A stretch of DNA of 19,803 bases from CAZCWX01 sp964502465 (GTDB lineage Bacteria; Desulfobacterota; Binatia; Bin18): the NCBI GenBank assembly GCA_964502465.1, contig CAZCWX010000453.1, forward strand, positions 1 to 19,803, given 5' to 3'. Shown in pieces: positions 15,712 to 19,803 of this stretch. Position 1 is the first letter of the stretch. Each line of letters opens with the position of its first letter. Made by a program: the position numbers and the translations under genes. A model generated the notes under the pieces. It did not search any database, was not told the DNA's origin, and saw nothing but the letters and a program-made list of their open reading frames with translations.

Positions 15712-16134
15712 CTACTCCCCGGCGAACAACTTTGCTATGCCCAGCGCAAAGGCCGCTCCCAGAGACGGACCAGTAAGATTCACAAGAGGTTTCCCATCGC
15801 GCCGGCGCAATTGCCAGCGAACATCTCGATCGGTACGCCATAGCCCTGTGTTCTCGGCCCAGGCACCCGCTTCATGCTGTGCGTGCTGGAAATCGGCACT
15901 GCTCATAAACGCTAACTCAGGAATAGGATAGAGTTCGCCTGATCCATCTCGGACTGACTCAAGAGTCAGGACAGCAAGCACTCCTTCGTTCCTGGCTGTG
16001 TCAACGAGTAACACGTTCAGTGAAATGTCTTTTTCTTGTTGCACGCATCCCTCAAGCGTCGCGAGGCGTTTGCTGCGCCAGAGCTGTCTATTTCGTACAT
16101 CGAGCCGATAGGGTTCGAAGGTAAGTATTTGTTT
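15712..16134 (-). pseudogene. fragment resembling a Lon-type protease domain (conflict-system-like)
   Basis: The minus frame is open from just after a TGA at 16135-16137 to TAG at 15712-15714. A GTG at 16044 would give 110 residues, but coding-like sequence runs further back (FEPYRLDVRNRQLW) with no ATG, so the true start is probably lost. The FEPYRLD part resembles the opening of OmpR-type winged-helix domains of large regulators. The C-terminal part, DVRWQLRRRDGKPLVNLTGP followed by SLGAAFALGIAKLF, resembles the serine strand and helix of Lon (S16) proteases, where the motif is GPSAG; here the Ser is residue 94 of the 110. In Lon the catalytic Lys lies some 40 residues later, past this stop, so the domain is cut in half. 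Lon-like modules of this kind occur in NTPase-based conflict proteins; that link is inference. Confidence 0.4.
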
Positions 16135-16167
16135 TCACCGAATTTTTTGACCTCAACGCAGGGAGGA

Positions 16168-16189
16168 GGTAGCTCCCCAGTAAATCGTG
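16168..16189. repeat. left terminal inverted repeat of the IS
   Basis: Starts GGTAGCTCC and ends AATCGTG. Matches the reverse complement of 17377-17398 at about 18 of 22 positions. Confidence 0.75.
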
Positions 16190-16190
16190 G

Positions 16191-17297
16191 TCACAAGCAC
16201 CACTGCTCAACCAAGCGTTGCAGTGCAGGCGAAGGCCGCCCGCGCCGCGTGGGCGGCGTCCAACGTGGCGGTGGAACACGGAACGACAGCAGTTCGTGAA
16301 CAGTCCAGCGGTGGTCGGTGAGAGCAGCCGCCAGGGCGGGCGTCTGGGGCGCACGGCCTCCGGCCGCGGCGTGCGAGAGGCTCGTATGAGAAGTGCAGAA
16401 GTTGTAGACGGTGCCGATCAGCTACCTCCCCGCGTGCAGCGTGGCGGTGCACCGCGCCCAGGCCCGGCCCCGGCGGGTCAGCGCCGCCAGGCGCTCACGG
16501 CAGGTGGCATTGAGCCGTTCACTGTAGGCGGGGTTGAGCACGCCGTCGCCGCCCTGCGAGCGGCGGCGGCGCTTTGCGACCTGCGCGGCCGAGCCGGCCA
16601 CAATGCGCCGCTCCACACGGACCACGCGCCGTTGGACAGAGTGCTTGACGACCTGGGCTAGATGAAGAGCTTTCCAGCCCGGCCAGCGGGGACGGCCACG
16701 CTGGCCGGTGGGCTGGGGATCTCGAAAGGCTTCGCGGATGGCGCGCGGGTAGGCCCGAAACCCGTCGGTACAGACCAGCAGGGGGCACCGGGCCGCACCG
16801 CGACGGACCCGCGCCAGGAGGCGGCGCACCAAGCCCAGGTCCCGCTGGTCACGGACCGCCCCGGCCAGCCACAGCCGCGTGCCGACTGCCATTGCCAGGG
16901 CCATCCAGCTCATCTTCCCCTGCTGCTTCACGCGGATCTCATCGGCCTGGACTTGGCCCAAATCCTGCGGGGGCTCGACCACGTGTTCTTGCACGGCCTG
17001 GTCCTGGCACCCCGCCCGCGTAAACCACGCGGCCACGGTCCGCTCATCGAAGCCACAGGCGACCACGATGGCTTGCAAGGGACCGTCATGGGCCCTCAAC
17101 GTGAGCACCAAGCTGATCGTCTCGGTCGGCGTGCGCACCCGATAGAAGGCCGGGCCTTTGGGCGTGGTGAAAGTCTTGTGGCACTGCTTGCCGATCAAAC
17201 GCTGTTCCTTACGCGAGTGAAGGCCAATGGTGCCCTTGCCTGTCTGCCCTCTGGCGGGGCAGTCCAGCTTGGGACAGCATGCCTGGGTAGGGTCCAC
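16191..17297 (-). pseudogene. IS1-like DDE transposase with an in-frame amber stop
   Basis: The frame runs 369 codons from GTG 17297 to TGA 16191-16193, interrupted once by TAG at 16422-16424. Before the stop are a zinc-binding N-terminus (CCPKLDCP, then CHKTF), a helix-turn-helix-like region (ACGFDERTVAAWFTRAG) and the DDE core: first Asp in QADEIRVKQQ, second in VCTDGFRAY, and Glu in NPAYSERLNATCRERL. After the stop the same frame reads LIGTVYNFCTSHTSL and a basic tail, which is the normal C-terminus of this family; intact copies would have ...HAGMWLIGTVYN, so the amber probably arose from TGG. AGGAGG at 17304-17309 supports the GTG start. The copy is presumably inactive unless the stop is suppressed. 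Confidence 0.8.
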
Positions 17298-17303
17298 GTT
17301 CGT

Positions 17304-17309
17304 CCTCCT
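17304..17309 (-). promoter_or_regulatory. ribosome binding site of the transposase
   Basis: AGGAGG on the coding strand, six bases before the GTG at 17297; it decides this unusual start. Confidence 0.7.
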
Positions 17310-17376
17310 GGCGTATCACACGTATTGCCAAAAAGGATGTCTGCTGGACCCTCGTTTTCTTTGCAACCTCCCTGCA

Positions 17377-17398
17377 CACGATTAAATGTGGAGCTACC
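17377..17398. repeat. right terminal inverted repeat of the IS
   Basis: Begins CACGATT and ends GGAGCTACC; partner of 16168-16189. The transposase start lies 80 bp inside it. Confidence 0.75.
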
Positions 17399-17537
17399 AG
17401 TATGAATAATTGATCGTGTAAAATAAAAATACTGGCTTGATCTACACCACTATGTAGTAGGGTGTCAGCGTTATTGGGGAAGACTGTTGTCGTTGAGGGA
17501 AAATTTCTTAAGAGAGTTATGCACCTTCCCAGAGACG
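17399..17537. other. AT-rich gap beside the IS
   Basis: No gene supported. The first ~50 bases are strongly AT-rich (for example GTAAAATAAAAATACTGG), and a small CTACA...TGTAG stem lies at about 17443-17458. It may contain promoters but I cannot place one with confidence. Confidence 0.3.
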
Positions 17538-17726
17538 CTATAGCTGCGGAGCAGTGCCGGCCGGGACGGATAGGTCGATCTGTGCTCCGGCGAAATTGCC
17601 ACAGAGTCGGACCGTGCCACTGTTGATGAGGTAGGCGACCGTAGCGACGATCTCGTCATCGTTTGTTGCATAGTCGCTGACGGTCTGAACTAACTCGAGG
17701 AGCGTCACTTTGCTGGGTGTGGCCAT
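17538..17726 (-). CDS. small 62-residue hypothetical protein divergent from the sigma factor
   Basis: ATG at 17726 is preceded by AGGAGG with 8-base spacing (17735-17740); the longer open frame to 17774 lacks such a site. The protein begins MATPSKVTLLELVQTVSDYA, then NDDEIVATVAYLINSGTVRL, CGNFAGAQIDL and a short tail. The central stretch reads like a compact helix-strand unit with a winged or DNA-binding-like look (xxATVAYLINSGxVRLCG). I recall no named family, although similar short proteins beside ECF sigma genes seem familiar. Divergent arrangement with the sigma gene (130 bp apart) suggests shared control and a role as its partner, regulator or target. Confidence 0.65.
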   Translation of the reverse strand: MATPSKVTLLELVQTVSDYATNDDEIVATVAYLINSGTVRLCGNFAGAQIDLSVPAGTAPQL

Positions 17727-17734
17727 GGTGGTAT

Positions 17735-17740
17735 CCTCCT
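17735..17740 (-). promoter_or_regulatory. ribosome binding site fixing the 62-residue start
   Basis: AGGAGG on the coding strand, eight bases before ATG 17726; selects this start over the upstream in-frame one. Confidence 0.6.
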
Positions 17741-17856
17741 TTTTGGTTGCGAGCTGATTGTGCTCCAAGCCCACAGATCTGCTGCATTTCTACTGGATAA
17801 GACTCCCGGCCGCGACAGATCGGATCACCTCTTGCCCGAGGTTGACGTAGTGAGGT

Positions 17857-18459
17857 ATGGCTAATGGCGAAGGTCAGCCGATAGGCGAGCAAACAATGGA
17901 AGAACAGGGAGTTGGGCATGGTCCCTACGAAGACTGGAGTGCAGTCATGGAGGCGTTACTCCGCGGTGATCCCGAGCACAAGCAGGTGGCTTTCCTCAAG
18001 CTCGACCGTTTGGTTGCTGGCTGCTTGATGGCGCTCCAGGCTTGGGACCACCGGGAGCATTGGGAAGACCTGCGGCAGATCGTGGTGATGAAGCTGGTGA
18101 AAAGCTACTGTCAGGGACAAGTGCGTGAGTCGCAGGCTTTCGTCTCTTACGCCCGTACCATCACGCGCAACGAGTTTTACGATTTCCTGAAAGCGCGGAA
18201 GGGACCCGCTGGACAAGAGCCCTCTGCGCCCAGGGAGGAGGAAACTGGGGAGGAAGAGACTGCCGTACTGGTACGCGCGGCCATTGATCGCTTGCTTGAG
18301 GAGCAACGCCGCGCTATTCAGGCGGTGTACCTGGAGGGACGGACGTACGCAGACGCCGCCGCAGCGACCGGGATCCCGCTGGGGAGCCTCAAACGCTACT
18401 TGCGGCTGGGATTGAGACAGCTCCGCGAACAACTGGCCGGGATCCTGAAGGGGGAGTGA
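17857..18459 (+). CDS. ECF-like RNA polymerase sigma factor
   Basis: A 200-residue sigma-70 family protein. Region 2 is about residues 25-115, with the core-binding and -10-recognition helices in WEDLRQIVVMKLVKSY and SYARTITRNEFYDFLKARK. A short acidic linker (~116-137, EEETGEEET) follows. Region 4 is about 140-195, with the helix-turn-helix in RTYADAAAATGIPLGSLKRYLRLG. No extra domains. Start at 17857 has a GTGAGG-like site very close to the ATG; Met14 is an alternative that leaves both regions intact. The zinc-finger gene 79 bp downstream on the same strand is the probable anti-sigma factor. Target promoters unknown. Confidence 0.85.
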   Translation: MANGEGQPIGEQTMEEQGVGHGPYEDWSAVMEALLRGDPEHKQVAFLKLDRLVAGCLMALQAWDHREHWEDLRQIVVMKLVKSYCQGQVRESQAFVSYARTITRNEFYDFLKARKGPAGQEPSAPREEETGEEETAVLVRAAIDRLLEEQRRAIQAVYLEGRTYADAAAATGIPLGSLKRYLRLGLRQLREQLAGILKGE

Positions 18460-18489
18460 TCCACTCTCTTGAGATTGGGAGTCTTACTC

Positions 18490-18546
18490 ATGAGCCTATG
18501 CTGTCCTAAATCGCGCAAGAGGAAGAGGAATCTCACTTATGCCTGA
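18490..18546 (+). CDS. possible 18-residue leader peptide
   Basis: ATG at 18490, preceded by GGGAG with about 8-base spacing, encodes MSLCCPKSRKRKRNLTYA and ends TGA at 18544-18546. The end overlaps the anti-sigma ATG at 18539. Such overlap would allow translational coupling. It could equally be chance; the Cys pair and the Lys/Arg run are notable but prove nothing. Confidence 0.25.
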   Translation: MSLCCPKSRKRKRNLTYA

Positions 18547-19342
18547 CAGTTGCCAGAAGGCATTAGAAATGGATCTCGCCGCGTTTCTTACCGAGCCGCA
18601 AGACCCTCAATGGGAGGAGTTCCGGCAGCATATCTTGCACTGTGAGCCTTGCTCCGCGGAGGTCAGTCAGTGGGCGAAACTGGAGCAGGTGTTGAGAGCA
18701 GTGGGCAAAAGCGTAGTGGCGACCCATCCCGCAGAGGAACGGCTCGTGCAATTCCGGCACAGTCCAGAAAGTCTGATTCCAGAGGAACGCCGCTCGATTC
18801 AACACCATCTCCACTCCTGCCCGGTCTGTAGCGAAGGGCTCTCCCTATTACGCTCGTTCGACTTCTCGCTCGTTCAGCAGTGGGTTGACGAAGCGCAGCC
18901 GGCACGCGCAAGCGCAGAGGAAAAAACCGGCTCCTTCTCCCGCTTGATTATCCAGATCGCCCACAAAAGCCTCAGGCTTCTGGAGTCGCACCTGGCTGCA
19001 CCATTATTGGATGTACAGGAGATTTTTGTTCCAATGTGTGCCTACCGCTCAGAGGAAGGACCATTGCCGGCACTGAATCTGAGAATCAATACCGGTCAGA
19101 CAGCCATCAACGCTACCATCATGCAGGACGGGAACAGGGTCGCGCTCACTCTGACGTTCTTCGGCGCAGAGCAGGAAGTACTGGCCGGCCACCAAGTGTT
19201 TCTGCGTCGCCAGGGAAGGGCTGTCTTTTCTGCTCAGACGAATAGCGAAGGGGTGGTGCGAACGCCCCGCTTGAGGCCTGGGATCTATGAAGTGGCCTGT
19301 CCCGGGGTTCAGACTACCTTTGAGCTCGAATTTCGTTCTTGA
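18539..19342 (+). CDS. soluble zinc-finger anti-sigma-like protein with beta-sandwich tail
   Basis: A 267-residue protein with two ZAS/zf-HC2-type zinc sites. Site one is C5 with H31, C35 and C38 (HILHCEPC). Site two is H63 with H90, C94 and C97 (HLHSCPVC), where a His seems to replace the usual first Cys. Such fingers bind and hold ECF sigma factors. Unlike most members there is no membrane helix anywhere. The region ~125-170 is helical (SRLIIQIAHKSLRLLESHL) and the last ~90 residues look like a carboxypeptidase-regulatory or CnaB-type beta sandwich (AGHQVFLRRQ, then TNSEGVVRTPRLRPGIYEV). It is likely a cytosolic sensor or scaffold for the adjacent sigma factor. Ribosome site AAGAGGAA lies about 9 bases ahead. 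Confidence 0.78.
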   Translation: MPDSCQKALEMDLAAFLTEPQDPQWEEFRQHILHCEPCSAEVSQWAKLEQVLRAVGKSVVATHPAEERLVQFRHSPESLIPEERRSIQHHLHSCPVCSEGLSLLRSFDFSLVQQWVDEAQPARASAEEKTGSFSRLIIQIAHKSLRLLESHLAAPLLDVQEIFVPMCAYRSEEGPLPALNLRINTGQTAINATIMQDGNRVALTLTFFGAEQEVLAGHQVFLRRQGRAVFSAQTNSEGVVRTPRLRPGIYEVACPGVQTTFELEFRS

Positions 19343-19561
19343 GTTGGCTGATTATTGATAGCTGACCGAAGACATAAAACGTAAGGCGTAAAACGTAAAG
19401 CGTCAGGGGAATGCAGAATCCAGGAGTCAGAAGCCAGAAGAAGTGAGCAAAAATACTGAGAGCTGAGCGACTTTTGTCTTTCCTCTTCTGGATTCTGTAT
19501 TCTGACTTCTGAATTCCTTCTTTACTCCTCAGCACTCGGCACTCATTACTCATCACTCATT
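19343..19561. repeat. dense block of 7-bp-periodic repeats with inverted arms
   Basis: The whole gap between the anti-sigma gene and the TPR gene consists of several heptamer families in phase. They include GATTATT/GATAGCT (19350-19363), GTAAGGC/GTAAAAC (19381-19394), TCAGAAG/CCAGAAG (19427-19440), ATTCTGT/ATTCTGA (19492-19505) and ACTCATT/ACTCATC (19541-19554). The CAGAAG-type units (19413-19440) and the CTTCTG-type units (19485-19512) are complementary, so the region can fold as a long imperfect hairpin. No gene within. Confidence 0.7.
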
Positions 19562-19803
19562 GAAGCCCCGCCTTGCGCAGGGCGGTAAGATGCCTCTCTA
19601 AGACTGCTGGATCTTTATAAGGAACCCGCTGCTTCCACACCTCTAAAGAGAACTGGGGATTGAGACGAAGGACTTCAGCCGCCTCCGCCTGGGCTTCCTC
19701 TTCGCGGCCAACCTCACTATAGACGGCGGCCAGGACAAGGTGAGCACTCAAGCTAGCAGGCGTGCGGTCGAGGACACTCTTCAGGAGGACTGCGGTAGCG
19801 TCC
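19557..19803 (-). CDS. C-terminus of a TPR protein, probably a class III cyclase (partial)
   Basis: The frame is open to the window edge, so the start lies beyond it. The visible ~81 residues contain TPR helices (SAHLVLAAVYSEVGREEEAQ, then AEAAEVLRLNPQFSLE) and the ending KDPAVLERHLTALRKAGLQ. This ending is characteristic of adenylate/guanylate cyclase-TPR proteins of proteobacteria, where the cyclase domain is at the far N-terminus. The catalytic part cannot be seen, so the cyclase assignment is inference. The stop codon lies within the heptad repeat block. Confidence 0.6.
   Translation of the reverse strand, partial: DATAVLLKSVLDRTPASLSAHLVLAAVYSEVGREEEAQAEAAEVLRLNPQFSLEVWKQRVPYKDPAVLERHLTALRKAGLQ

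Larger units (their letters stand above)
16168..17398. mobile_element. complete IS element, IS1-like transposase, 1231 bp
   Basis: Bounded by 22-bp imperfect inverted repeats (16168-16189 and 17377-17398), both with outer end GGTAGCTCC, and fully containing the transposase frame. The element is markedly more GC-rich than its flanks, especially than the AT-rich 17399-17480. No matching target duplication is seen: the bases outside are GGGAGGA on the left and AGTATGA on the right. This suggests later deletion at one side or a recombined copy. The fragmentary gene immediately to its left fits a deletion starting from the IS. Confidence 0.75.

Noticed and set aside
15632..15841. Basic 69-residue minus-strand frame overlapping the Lon-like fragment
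   Set aside because: It overlaps the better-supported frame, lacks a ribosome site and has composition typical of an out-of-frame reading.
16088..16661. Open frames on both strands across the transposase 3' region
   Set aside because: They arise from high GC content; only one minus frame continues the DDE protein past the amber codon.
16160..17406. Target site duplication of the IS
   Set aside because: GGGAGGA on the left and AGTATGA on the right do not match at any sensible length.
17538..17774. 78-residue version of the small protein
   Set aside because: The AGGAGG site at 17735-17740 fits the inner ATG at 17726; the extra residues look like leader sequence containing that site.
19381..19561. 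CRISPR-like array
   Set aside because: Units are 7 bp, degenerate and without unique spacers of constant length.

Overview
This 19.8 kb window looks like a chromosomal segment from an uncultured, moderately GC-rich bacterium. The gene complement points loosely to deltaproteobacterial, Binatota or Tectomicrobia-like lineages: an LLM flavin oxidoreductase, a thiolase paired with a DUF35 protein, class III cyclases with TPRs, a Ser/Thr kinase fused to an FGE-like domain, and abundant small intergenic repeats. This is inference from gene content and repeat style; no rRNA or marker gene is present.

Layout. 1-1685: the 5'-truncated end of a FecR/TPR protein runs, with a frame change near 695-705, into the C-terminal half of a CHASE2-type adenylate cyclase; this is probably a deletion scar. 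1721-9563: metabolic and signalling genes. They are an NAD-binding dehydrogenase (-), a DUF2939-like membrane-anchored protein (+), an LLM flavin oxidoreductase with a VOC protein (+), a Ser/Thr kinase with a C-terminal FGE/sulfatase-modifying-like domain (-), a DUF35 zinc-ribbon protein plus thiolase pair (-) with a doublet of REP-like hairpins between them, and a histone-deacetylase-like amidohydrolase (+). 9572-13417: a minus-strand cluster of a Ski2/Hel308-like helicase, a 492-residue protein I do not recognise placed 9 bp behind it, and a previously easy-to-miss 32-residue putative membrane peptide. 13662-15558: a secreted DUF3108 protein (+), a divergent LeuD-like swivel protein lacking the usual catalytic motif, and a Uma2-family nuclease (both -).

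15559-17537 is an accessory scar. A broken fragment resembling the serine-bearing part of a Lon-type protease domain lies beside a complete IS element with 22-bp imperfect terminal inverted repeats. The IS transposase (IS1-like DDE type) carries an in-frame amber codon. 17538-19342 holds a small conserved-looking 62-residue protein diverging from an ECF-like sigma factor and a soluble double zinc-finger (ZAS-type) anti-sigma-like protein with a C-terminal beta-sandwich-like tail. At the right edge is the C-terminus of a TPR protein of the kind that ends class III cyclases.

A recurring feature is the intergenic DNA: at least four gaps are built of degenerate 7-bp-periodic repeats, most strikingly 19343-19561. 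The best candidates for an undescribed system are the helicase/unknown-protein/micropeptide operon and the sigma/anti-sigma/62-residue protein locus beside the IS-scarred Lon-like fragment. No CRISPR array, tRNA or rRNA was seen, and no gap without a gene exceeds 300 bp.
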